A stretch of DNA of 64,000 bases from Haemonchus contortus (lineage: Eukaryota; Nematoda; Chromadorea; Rhabditida; Trichostrongylidae). The position numbers and the translations under genes were made by a program. Below are positions 23,660 to 34,350 of the stretch, one piece after another. The stretch covers positions 9,000,374-9,064,373 of the forward strand of contig LS997567.1 in assembly GCA_000469685.2 (NCBI GenBank). Reading direction: 5' to 3'. Within the stretch, counting starts at the first letter, position 1, and each line of letters opens with the position of its first letter. Under the pieces are notes generated by a model. That model did no database searches. It saw only the letters and a program-made list of their open reading frames with translations, and had not been told where the DNA came from.

Positions 23660-24660
23660 CTTCTTACATTATTCCAAACCATAAAAACAGTAAATCACAA
23701 AAAGTGGTATGAAGATGTCACATCGCCACATATTCAGTGAGCAAAATAAAAAGAATCACTGTAAAATTTATAATCTGACAAACATCAATCTCAGATTCCC
23801 ACGACTGCACAACCATAAGTGTAGTCTAGAGAAATACCAACAGATTTACACGACAATAAATGTGGAATATAAGATTTCGACAAATCAATAGCGATAACCA
23901 GAACAGTCTGTATTCTGGCTTGAACCGATCAATCTTCACAGGGTAGGAGAAGTTGATTAACATTGAAACAAAAAAACCAATCATGTCAGTGTCCGACACT
24001 CCATAAACGAATGCGCAATAACATTCAGTGTCTGGACCTGAGGAAGAAAAAACACTGTGAAAACAAAACATCTCTACTAACAACGGAAATAATTGCATTA
24101 AACGATAAGAGTACAAAAATGATTGAGAAATGATAGAGACAAAAGAAAACAACGGAAAGGAGCGAAAAAAGGAGGAAAAGAGGAAGAATACAAAAAAAAA
24201 CGTACAAGTATGGAAACAGAAAAAATCTGATAACTAGTCGAACGGTAAAAAAGAAAAGAAGATATCTACAGGAATATGACGAAAACGGAGCGGTTTTTCA
24301 TTAAAAAATATGTGATTGTATTAAACTACTGAGTGCAATTTGAGCCATCTATCAATACGTAAATGTCTATTGCAATAGAACATGGAAGACCAAAAACAGG
24401 GCGACCCCAGATGAACAGTTGTTGTATTGTGATTAAAGAGAGCAATTGCCTGTAGGACTCCATTATGTAACCTTTTCCAAGGGGAAAAATGGCAGGTTAT
24501 AGCGCTCATTCAACGACCACAGAAAATAATACATACATGAACGTTAGTTAAGCGAACCGTGTTCGCAAAGTGGCATTCATTCGTAATGGAGGCGAGGAAA
24601 AAATAATAAAAGCCAATGTACAAATACATTGGCTACTTTGGCTTGATGACAAGAGTATTA
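23660..24660. other. No assigned gene; one possible exon
   Basis: A/T-rich sequence between the exosome pseudogene and the end of the upstream gene. A minus-strand block (about 24040-23935) after a CTTCCTCAG acceptor reads GPDTECYCAFVYGVSDTDMI and could be an exon, but nothing in frame was found to join it to. Confidence 0.3.
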
Positions 24661-24675
24661 GAAGGATCTCTCATT

Positions 24676-27600
24676 TCACTCAGAAGCCGTGGTTACACAC
24701 GCATCTGTTTTGCCGTTAAAAGAGGTATCAGAAATTTCACAATGATGCTTTTCATCCGCAGTGTGATTCTCCTCAATTGTTGGGTTATTACTCTCGGGTT
24801 CCTCCCTACCATACGGCCAACACCTATTACGAGGCCAACGACTCCGCTTCTGCTCTTTAATTTCAGCATCCCAGTCCTCCTCCTCATCAGCTTTCGATAA
24901 GTCGTTATTCTCAACAGCACTTTGAGCCCTTCTGCTTCGATCTGTTTCAATGGATGTTTGTTCGTTGCACTGAGACTTTACGTTTTCCTTACAAAGATTC
25001 TTGGACGCATAGCGACAGCCGCTCCGCACACCAGATATTGGCCGTGTACGATACCCACCACAGCAAGGAGTGAACGAGTAATCAACCTGGAGACAATGTT
25101 TTAGTCAATCACGTTGAGGAAAGCGTAACGGCTGTAATTCACCATTTGAACAGACGGGTAGTTGATACCAAGACTAGCATCAAGCCATGTGTTCCGAAAA
25201 CGTTGATCCTGTTGCGGAATACAAACTACTGGAGGAGGTCCTGCGCGATAGTACGCCCCACGAGCCATAAGCAGTGGGACTCCTTCAAATTCTAGCGATT
25301 ACTCAGTAAATCATCTCTTAGTACAAATACTACAAAACAGAAATGACGAACCATGACTGTAATATTGCGGTGCACGCATTGGAACTATCCTTGCCCCGGT
25401 GTCGTGGTGAATAGGCCTTTCCACTGTGCGATTTCCTCGTGTAGATCGTATGGTTTGACCATTACGACATGGATAATCATCTCGATCCTGCAAAACTGAA
25501 CAAAATGATAGACAATAATGAAAAAATCTACTTTAATGCAATAATATGATCAAGTCTAAAGGATAGAGAACCAGTCCCGTCTGAGAGATGCGCTCTCACA
25601 TTTATTTATTGCTATAGTATGATTATTTGCATGAAATGCAAATTCAGAGAAAGGCGCAGTGTTAATTCATTTACAGACGACAGGTCATAGTCTAGTATGC
25701 CACTTTTTTGCCCTCAGCAGGCTTACAGATATGCAAGATTGCAGAAAAGATGTTCAAAAATCCGAATTGGAATGAAGGAACTAGTTCGATGAAAGCATGA
25801 ACCCCCACTTTCTTCATGAATATTCAGCGAGAAAACCCAGTCTCTACGGTATCTACGGCTATGAGTCTTAGCTAGAACGCCTGACTGCGATGTAAATTAC
25901 ATTAGCCAGATGACTACTCATGGCACCTATACGAAAGTTCACTTTCGACGTGCCGTATATGTGACGAGATAGGGATGACGTACCCAAACAAGGTTGACCC
26001 GTACAAAGAAACATGAATGTAACTTAGGCGATGACTACCCAATAGTGTTTGCGAGAAAATTTGCGTTCACTGCATTTTATATCAACGAAAGATCGAAGTG
26101 AGGTCTGAGTTGGATTTTCGTTTACTTTTAACGGGCTAGACCTGTTTTTTTTTTCGGATATCCAGTGCTAGAGAGTGGAGTTATACATTAAAACTTTTCA
26201 CAGTGAGACTGATTTAAAAATTCGAGCCCCTTTTACTTACGTTCGACATTGACCGACAGAGGGAATAATTTAGTTATCGCCAACTTTTAACCAAAGACAT
26301 TTTTTAGGCAGAACCGTCATGATGAGAGATCAGAATCAATACCTACGCACTGCAAGGAGACATGAACTAATGGTAGGCACATACTCCTAGGATTGGAGAA
26401 AGAATTGTTTCCCTTCCTAAACGATCAGATCTTGAAGGCACTCCATATCGACCGCCACGTTGACCTTTGTGACGAACGTTTCCAGAGTTGTTCTCACGCC
26501 CATCACGCTCGGTCCTCTCAGGCCTTTCCAAACTGTAAGAAAGATTTAATTTCGATTTGTATTTGATGTTGCTTAAGGCAAAGTTGACAAAGCTTCACAT
26601 CTCACGCGATAATCGCTACATTATGCGCTTAAAATACAATCTTTCAGTGATCATAATTTTGAAGAAACACCATCCGCAACCCACAGAAACAAGCTGGAAT
26701 AGTCTACTGGCCTACCCTCGCTGCTCAACGCGCTCTTTCTGTACAGCTCCTTTTCGGATGCGTTCCTCCCAAGTGAGCTCCTTAGAAGATTCGCGGGCAT
26801 GAAGTTGGCGTTCATCAGCTCGTCGACGTCTTTCTTGGCCCACAGAAGCACCTCCACCACCTCCATCTTGCCCGAGACCAGGCCACTGCTGTGCCGCAAG
26901 AATCGTAGGGTTTTCCCACTGTGTAGTCAATGATTCGCCGTCCTTAATGAGTCATAGGTATAACAACAAAATCATTCGCAAAAAAAACGAAGTTAATTAC
27001 TTTCTCGGTGATCGATATGTTGCTGAACTGGTCAGCAAACGTGCTGACCGGAGGTGTAAATACTGCAGATGCACCAGCTGCAAGATCGTCCCGCTAAACA
27101 CTTTTCTGTTTGTGCGGTAATTGCATTCACAACTTCAGAGGTTCAAATATAACTATTATCCTTATAAAAATGCTGTAAAACTGCATCACTACAAGTATAA
27201 TAAAAAACGGAAAATTTGAAACAGCATAAAAAAGCCAAGGAAGAAAAAACTTACGCCTCCACTGTGAGCTGAACCATTGAACGACGGCACCTGAGTAAAA
27301 TAAAGGCTATAAGTACCAGCATATGAATTTCACACGGTATACCTACTCATCACGAGTAAGAATTACCTCGGGCTCATCTCTCAGTTCTGGTGGAATGCTA
27401 GAGGTGCTGCTAACCCAACTAGCGGTATAAGCAGCGGCAGAATTCTGAGTAGGATTTTCCAACATGGATAAACTTGCTAAAAAGAAGATGTCAAAACTCT
27501 TTTAGTAAAAAGATGGTGAGGTAATGCTTACCGTGAAATGTGTTATCGCTATTATCTGTTTTCATGCTCGGTGGAGGACGAGCTGTATTCGGCATGTTGG

Positions 27601-30365
27601 GGCGATGTCGATCATAGCAATCCTTAAGAGTTTCAAATGATTATATCATATAGCACTGGTACAAAGCAACTCACGGTTACAGAGCGACGATATTGGGGCG
27701 CCAACATATACTGATGAAATCCCGACTGTGTCCATTGCCCTGGCTAAATAGAGAATAGTATTGCATCCATATGTAACCACGAAGTGCACATGGAAATTTT
27801 TAACATTCGTAGAAGAAACGGAACCACATTTGGATAGCTCGTACTAGTCGATCGCGTCTGTGGAACAAGTGTTAACTGCCCTAGTATAAAATGGAAATGT
27901 GTATGATAATTGTGGCTCGCCTTAAAACAACCTGAGAGACTACAAGATCGCCTTGATATCACTGAAGCATTAAGTAGGACTCTTAATCGATTCCAGCCAG
28001 ATGACATTAGGATAATAGCGGATCTTGTCCGAATTATCGAAAAAAAATGACCAGTCTGCACACGCTAACGCGTGTAACATATCACCCAGTAATCCGCATT
28101 GGTTACTGAGTCAATGCAGTATCAATAGACTGCCTATTTCGTAACATGTCCCTCATCAATGTCCACATGCGCCCGTGACATCCACAATCCTCATAGTACC
28201 TACGTGAATTTGGGTGTTGTGCAGTAGAATCGAAACTGTAGCGTTGCGGCGAGAGTAGACGCCGCGCGCGAAGGAATGTGGCAAAACGCAGAAGCAAGTA
28301 AGAAATACGGGATCAAAAGAACTTACAGCAGAATCATGCCTAAAATAATTACGGATATCGATTGAACTGTATAAAGAACGCTGGAACTGCTATAACGAGG
28401 CAAATGGTCCACGACAGCCGCGTGCGGCGGATCGATTACACAAAACCGTTTCTACTGCCCGTCTCCCTGTGAATTTCGCTGACGGACGCACAAACCGACA
28501 TTTAAACAGACATAAAGTTATCGTTTTATATATAGAAAGATTATTCGAACCTCCTAATTAATGCATCACCCTAAAACGTACGCCCCTTTATTCCGCTAGA
28601 CTAGAGGAAATATAATTGGACATGTACGACTGTATGGCAGATGTATCCTTGCACTCATGTACGCATAAGTTGCGTTTGCCCAATAGGGCAAACACTTGCT
28701 CTATTCACTCACACAGGTACAACATTCAGACCCCTTTCTTCACTTGCATAATCAATCATTGAAGTTGTCGATAGACATGAAGAAAATTTAGATCATGTCC
28801 AGGTCGAAATGATAGGGCAAGGATCGAGCATAGTGGTATTGAAAAAATACGATATCAAGTTAGCTGGAAGTATGCACAATCTATAGTCGTGTACATTTCA
28901 TGTTTAAAGGCACGGTTCACGATAAAAATGGTTACTGAATTGTTCCCCTAGGAAAAGTCATACTCGATCGATGTCACGTCAGACGATGGTCGAGGCGATA
29001 CAGATTGCAACTATTCGTTGTAGGGCTCACACACGATCAGGTGATCGCCGAGTGATGAGGCGATGTTCCTTCCCATTCTTTAATCCTCTCTTCTTCTCTT
29101 TGCTGCCGCGATCCCTTATTTAATTTTCTACCTCAAGGGGCTGGGAAAGGTGGGCTATTTTTGCTGTTACTAGGGGTTTTTTGTTAACTTATGCTTATAA
29201 GTGAATTTTTGCTAACCGTAGTCAGTTATTTGCACCAGGACCCACACGTACGCAATGACCCACATTGTATAGCTCTTCCAAACGCCCCACTCATCTTCAT
29301 TACCCTGGTCTCATTCTCGTCCAAATTCCCTTTTAACGATTTTTCGAAGCCTTTTTTCACTTTGGGGAGACCGATTCACACAGTTTCTTCGTATCCATCG
29401 CACTATTCCCCATCTTATCTTCCAAATCCGTCATAATCTGGATTACCCAAAATTATCGTGAACTTTAATGGCTTAGCGCCCGATGTAGAACACAATGAGA
29501 AGCAAAGAAAAGAAGACCGAAGATCGAGTGACGAGAGTGCGTGAAGGAGGAGTTCAGAAAGGCGAGGTAGGATGCATGCAAAAAGCAGAAGAAGGAAAGA
29601 CTAATGAGTATTGATCCAGATGAGCAGGAAACATGAAAAATTCACGTAAAAGTTGTCTTTGAGGAAACGAAGTAGCTCGCCATTATGAGAACAATGAACG
29701 GAGTGTAAAAATACATAAAAAGGTACATGTTTGTCAACAAAATCTATGAGTTATTTGGATTATACAACTTGCAAGTACTATAGGAAAGTTGCCTTATACA
29801 AAGTACGTTATTTGAAGTAATGGTAAAAAATATTCGATCACAGAACGGCATACATTGTAGAGGATGATCAGCACTATGCGATCTACGGGAGCAAAAAGTG
29901 ATACGTTTACTTGGGGCAATTTTACAGTAAATATGACCTTAAAAGACCTCTCCTAGCTGTGGCTTCAACTTACAATCATGTAAACTTGGGAAACGTGAAT
30001 CCAAGACGACTCAAATATAGTAAAACATGATAATTTGCGTTAAAATAGAGTAGGTATTCAAAAAAAACCTGTTGGGAAGTTGGATTAGCGTACGAGTGAC
30101 GGTAATAGTCACTTTCCGCGGCATACAAAGTCCCATACGGATTAGGAAATGTCGCCTTTTCAACGTAAGTAGTTACCTCAGGATGAGCGTAAGGCACTGC
30201 GTATCCAATTCCCTATAATTTGCCAAAAGTATGGGGACATATCAAAAAGAGATGAAATAAAACTATACAATGGAAACGAACCTGTGAATTTTGAGGTACT
30301 GCAGCTTGATTCCACACACCCATCGTGTTCGTGTGATAACCAGTGTAAGATTGGTTCGGGTACAT
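24676..30365 (-). CDS. Uncharacterised Arg/Gly/Tyr-rich protein, 12 exons
   Basis: Exons: 30365-30282, 30212-30069, 27743-27675, 27622-27532, 27476-27367, 27290-27255, 27093-27001, 26942-26716, 26532-26385, 25487-25352, 25282-25143 and 25086-24676. Every junction has GT/AG and consistent phase, giving a 562-residue product. The N terminus (MYPNQSYTGYHTNTMGVWNQ) is Tyr/Asn-rich and low-complexity. The centre has a GQDGGGGGASVGQERRRRAD stretch and a charged helical part (ELTWEERIRKGAVQKERVEQ). Next come RG-rich segments (HKGQRGGRYG) and a Cys-containing acidic tail ending TTASE. Several acceptors are AAG and not CAG. RG and Tyr richness suggests an RNA-associated or condensate protein, but I recognise no domain. 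Intron 2 (2.3 kb) contains a transposable element at 28903-29468, and extra exons there cannot be excluded. The start is the first ATG of an exon with a good downstream frame. Confidence 0.7.
28903..29468 (+). mobile_element. MITE-like element with GTTCACGATAA termini
   Basis: Left end TTTAAAGGCACGGTTCACGA; right end ATTATCGTGAACTTTAA. These are inverted copies of each other over about 20 bp. The interior carries CGATCGATGTCACGTCAG, GATCGCCGAGTGATGAG and GGGCTATTTTTGC blocks that reappear reverse-complemented at 57950-58165. The right-end segment recurs at 55824-55970. It is intronic in the gene at 24676-30365. Confidence 0.65.
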
Positions 30366-30927
30366 AGGTGGAGTTCAACGCTAAAACCATACAGCTAGGA
30401 CAAAAACAACATTAAAAACGTGTTGCCTCATGGAAGCCGCCCAAATGACGCAAGGATCCTTTCCAGACGGACGATCATCAGTAAAACGCGATAGAAATTG
30501 CTATAACACTACAATAAAGCACTATAGGAATGTAAACCAGAGATCGTGATCAGATAACAAATCTACCGAGCACCTTATTATGTGGCAACTGTCAATGAGC
30601 ACCCACGACCCTTGATCTCAGATTTGTCGTTCTTCACCACCTTAGAAGACCCCAAAGTACACGAACCAGTGTCAATTGTTTTTCTATGTTCAAGAATCCT
30701 AAATGGAAATTTTACAAAAAAAAAGATCCCAACAACTTCTTAACGACCTAAATTTTGAAACTGCAGCTGAAGGAAACTGTGTGGAAATGCGTGCTCCTGA
30801 AAGATACAGAACAACCCTGACAATCAGGCAATTACAGTTTTTAGCATTGGGTCACCTTTGCTTCGGTGTTTGAAACTTTTGAATTCTCAGGCCAAAGCTT
30901 GTGGTTTTATAAGACAGTTGCTATGTC

Positions 30928-31360
30928 GGTGCTAAGTGGGTTGGGGGGACCACGCGGCGCGGCACCCTGCGCTCTCCAGCAAGGTAGCAGTGGGCCTGAG
31001 TCTGGGAAGGAATGGTTACGTTGTACTGATGTGTTTCGTGATTCAGAACAAACAATGTGCTTGCATATTTCGGATACACTTCTTCTGAGCCGATAAAACC
31101 TATTTCTTAATGAGGGGAGGGACTCCGGAGGTGGGTGAGATGGTTGTCCCAATAAAAAGCTGAGTTGAGATAAAGTTGGACGTCCAATTGGCTCACCCAC
31201 CCCGGAGCCCCCCCCCCCCCCCCCACCCTCCCTTTCCTAAAATTAGGGGAAAAATACACAGTTACAACATAAAAAACTATGAAACGTCCCTAAACACCGC
31301 TTCGGCAGGGTGCCGCGCCGCCTGCCGCGCCGCGTGGTCCCCCCTAACCCACTTAGCACC
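30928..31360 (+). mobile_element. MITE family G, copy 1
   Basis: Starts GGTGCTAAGTGGGTTGGGGG and ends CCCCCTAACCCACTTAGCAC plus C, with long GC-rich terminal inverted repeats. Flanks GCTATGTC and GCTATTGC agree at six of eight positions, consistent with an old 8-bp target duplication. It contains a long C run near 31210-31224 and has no open frame of note. Confidence 0.75.
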
Positions 31361-31434
31361 GCTATTGCCTTGCTAGTTTCTAATTTTTTCAAGTTCTTCA
31401 AAGTTTTCCTCTGCATACATGGTGCTGTTTTTTC

Positions 31435-31902
31435 GGTGCTAAGTGGGTTGGGGGAGGACCACGGGGCGTGGTAGGCGGCGCGGCACCCTGCGCTCTCCAG
31501 CGAGATAGTAGAGAAGGAGGCCCGAAACGGTGTTTAGGGACGCTTCATAGTTTTTTATGTTGGAACTGTGTATTTTTCACCCAATTCAAGGGAGGGGGGG
31601 GGCTCCGGGGTGGGTGAGCCAATTGGACGTTCACCTTTTATCTCATCTCAGCTTTTTGCACGAGACATCCATCTCACTCACCCCCGGATTCCCTCCCCTT
31701 CTTAAAAAAATAGGTTTTATCGGCTCAGAAAAGGTGTATCCATTAAATGCAAGCACATTGTTTGTTCTGAATCACGAAACACATCAGTACAACCTAACCA
31801 TTCCTTCCCAGACTCAGGCCCACTACTATCTCGCTGGAGAGCGCAGGCTGCCGCGCCGCAGCCGCGCCGCGTGGTCCCCTCCCCCCCAACCCACTTAGCA
31901 CC
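31435..31902 (-). mobile_element. MITE family G, copy 2, perfect 8-bp duplication
   Basis: The same termini as copy 1, flanked by identical GTTTTTTC at 31427-31434 and 31903-31910. Its interior is inverted relative to copy 1: the block containing ATCACGAAACACATCAGTAC is reverse-complemented. An 8-bp duplication fits hAT, P or Merlin superfamilies. The GGTGC start is not typical of hAT, so the superfamily is left open. Confidence 0.8.
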
Positions 31903-31984
31903 GTTTTTTCTTCGTCAAAGCGTTTTTGGGAAACTGTAGGAGATATTATTGTGCAGTTGTACAGCTTGTTTACTAATCATTTAA

Positions 31985-33438
31985 AATTGGGCCGTATGCA
32001 AACCCCCAGGGTAGGGAAGCTAGAGTCTCCCCGGGGAAGGGCCGTATGCATAACGCCCAGGGTGGGGAAGGGAGGGTCTCCTCAAGGAAATGTTTGCGAA
32101 GGAAAAACGTTCAAATGGTGTTTTTGCGTTTGTTCTGTGTTAAGATAGTTGCATTGGAGCAACGTTTTTTCCTATAAACAGGTGAAGAATCGACAGCCCT
32201 CGATAATCATGTGATGTTTGCCTCTGCACCCTTACCTTAGCGAGAGCTCAGAAAAGCGGGACCCCATTGACTCCCCACCTTGAGGGGGTGGGGGAAGGCC
32301 TCCCTACCCTGGGAGGGGGATGAACGTACCCCTAGAATCGCGCTGGGGCGCCGAATAAACCATTACCCCGCTATTCACTACATTATTCGACTGACCGCTT
32401 ATTCCTCTGATTTCTGCTGCCGTATTCGTCAAGTATTGCTCCGATTTTATTCTACTGCTGCATCCATCCACCACTTTATTTATATTGCTGCGCTCGTTGC
32501 TGTGAAGCAGTTGAAGCTTCAGATAAGCAGGTTTTCTTTCTAGATTTACACCAGTTATCGTGAGCACTTTTGCATCATGATCCTGGTGTAATGTAATTTA
32601 AGGAGGGAACCAGAATTATTTCTTTCAGCAACTATCAAGTAATTTTCCTACTCATTTACACATTCGGGTACGCCTGATTTATTTCGTTTTCCAAATTTTT
32701 TCCAAACTCTAAACCTTTACCCTGAATTGAGTCCCGTAAAGTGTTGCATTTGTTATTGCAAACCTTCTAGTCGCTTTGCTTCTCCTTCTTTTTCAACGAA
32801 TCCCGCTCCAAAGGGGTTGCAAACTCTTGCATGGAAGAGTTACTTCTTGCGTAGGTGCGAAAATACGATGCCCATTTTGCTATCCATGTCTTTCATAAGC
32901 GAGTGAAAGGTGAATACTCGAAGATAAATTATGGTAGCAACACTTAGAAAGCCTAACGTCAGGAGAAAAAAAAACATGTTGCTAAAGAGGTATGTGTATG
33001 TCTCGTGTAAAGGTTGAAATAGACACTGCAACGAACTGATATGCTTCGATGCGGTGAATTGGAGAAAGGTATATCTACCAAATGTACATCAGTGCTAGTG
33101 ACGGGGAATAAATTTTAGGAGAGGTGAAGCCGAGGGCTGCGGTGCTTGGGGTGGGTGCATAGAGGAAGGTTGCGTGAAGGATTCTCGAGGTATGAGGTTC
33201 CTAGACCGAGGACTGCGCAGAAATATAAAGGTTGAAAAGCGGAGGAAATGGAAGGTATCGAATAAGTAATCCTGAATGGATTGGTGATGATATAGATTTT
33301 AAGGCCTCTAATGATTCTGGCTCCCAAACCGAAGATGGCGTTGTACGCAGCCCCAAATCGCTGAAAATTCTGTGAAAGGTGTAAAATAGCCAAACTCTCA
33401 AGCCAAAGGGTATTTAAAATTTATTTAACATCTAATAC
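31985..33438 (-). repeat. Family R copy, first part (interrupted by CR1)
   Basis: Reverse copy of family R. The end motif CGTATGCATAACGCCCAGGG sits at about 32044, with a partial duplicate at about 31993. The GGTGAAGAATCGACAGCCC block is at about 32180, and the start-proximal part is at 32800-33430. The copy breaks at about 33438 in TTTAACATCTAA and resumes at 38093 on the far side of the CR1 element, as shown by alignment to the uninterrupted copy at 47760-48815. Confidence 0.6.
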
Positions 33439-33672
33439 ATCGCCTTTCCGTGAGCTAAAGATTTTTTTTGAGTTTTTTTTTTCTCTACATCATAATCTAC
33501 GTTATCACTTTTTCATTTGGTTTTAATATATTTCAGGTAGAAAGTGCTCTATAAGATTTGTTTCTAATTCATAGTTTTGGTGTTGGTTTTTTGTTTTCTA
33601 CGTAGTTTTCCTGGCAAGTTTCGTTCGGCCCCCGGGTATTGACTCTGTTTTCGGTAGATCAAAGGTCAAAAG

Positions 33673-34350
33673 ATGCCCCCAAAGGAACAAAGTCTCAAGA
33701 AAAGCTCTAATGCTTCCTCTAAACCCCCGTCTAGTTCTAGTGGGAAGGGCAGTTCTCAGGCTGCATCTATTTTTCCGGCAGCTACCTTCAAGAATATGTC
33801 GCCTATGGAGCTCATAAAGAGCATAATAGAACTCAATCAAGATCCGGCGATTGGCAACATGCTTATCGCTCTGTCGGAGAAAATTCCAATGGAATTCTCC
33901 GAGTTCCTTGAAAGCGATAAGTGCTGCCGTAGCATTGTCATCTCCTTTCTTGACGAGATGCAAGGTGCCGCCCCCGCTTCCGCGCGTCAGAGTGACGTGG
34001 AGGAGAAAGTCAGCACTGTGTTAGATGCTCTGGATGTGGAATGTCGGCCGACTGAGGTCTATCGGATGGGCAAGCCAGACCCTGGACGCCCGCGTCTCGT
34101 TAAGGTAGTTCTGCCTACTAGGTCCCACTGGCGCCGTGCTCTAGCTAATGCTCGCTTACTTCGGAATGCTGGACTCTCTAATGTCTTCATCCGAAGGAGC
34201 ATGACGGAAGATGAACGAAGACACGAGAATGAGCTGCGCCAACAAGCGCGAGAGCGAAACAAGGGCAAAGCTATTCGCGAGTGGGTAGTCTACCAGGGGC
34301 AACTGAAACATGTAAGCGACTTGCCACATAGGCACTCGGGAAACCTCTAG
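33673..34350 (+). CDS. CR1-like ORF1 protein, 225 aa
   Basis: Intact frame from ATG 33673 to TAG 34348-34350. The N terminus is Ser/Lys/Pro-rich and low-complexity (residues 1-35). A helical segment follows (about 48-100, SPMELIKSIIELNQDPAIGN). A basic domain (about 115-190) reads VSTVLDALDVECRPTEVYRM, then RPRLVKVVLPTRSHWRRAL and FIRRSMTEDERRHENELRQQ. In LINEs, ORF1 proteins bind the element's RNA as a nucleic-acid chaperone. The DALDV..YRMG..RPRLVKV part has the look of an RRM-like fold, which I infer and have not tested. No zinc knuckle is visible. ORF2 begins in a different frame that overlaps the last few codons. Confidence 0.75.
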   Translation: MPPKEQSLKKSSNASSKPPSSSSGKGSSQAASIFPAATFKNMSPMELIKSIIELNQDPAIGNMLIALSEKIPMEFSEFLESDKCCRSIVISFLDEMQGAAPASARQSDVEEKVSTVLDALDVECRPTEVYRMGKPDPGRPRLVKVVLPTRSHWRRALANARLLRNAGLSNVFIRRSMTEDERRHENELRQQARERNKGKAIREWVVYQGQLKHVSDLPHRHSGNL

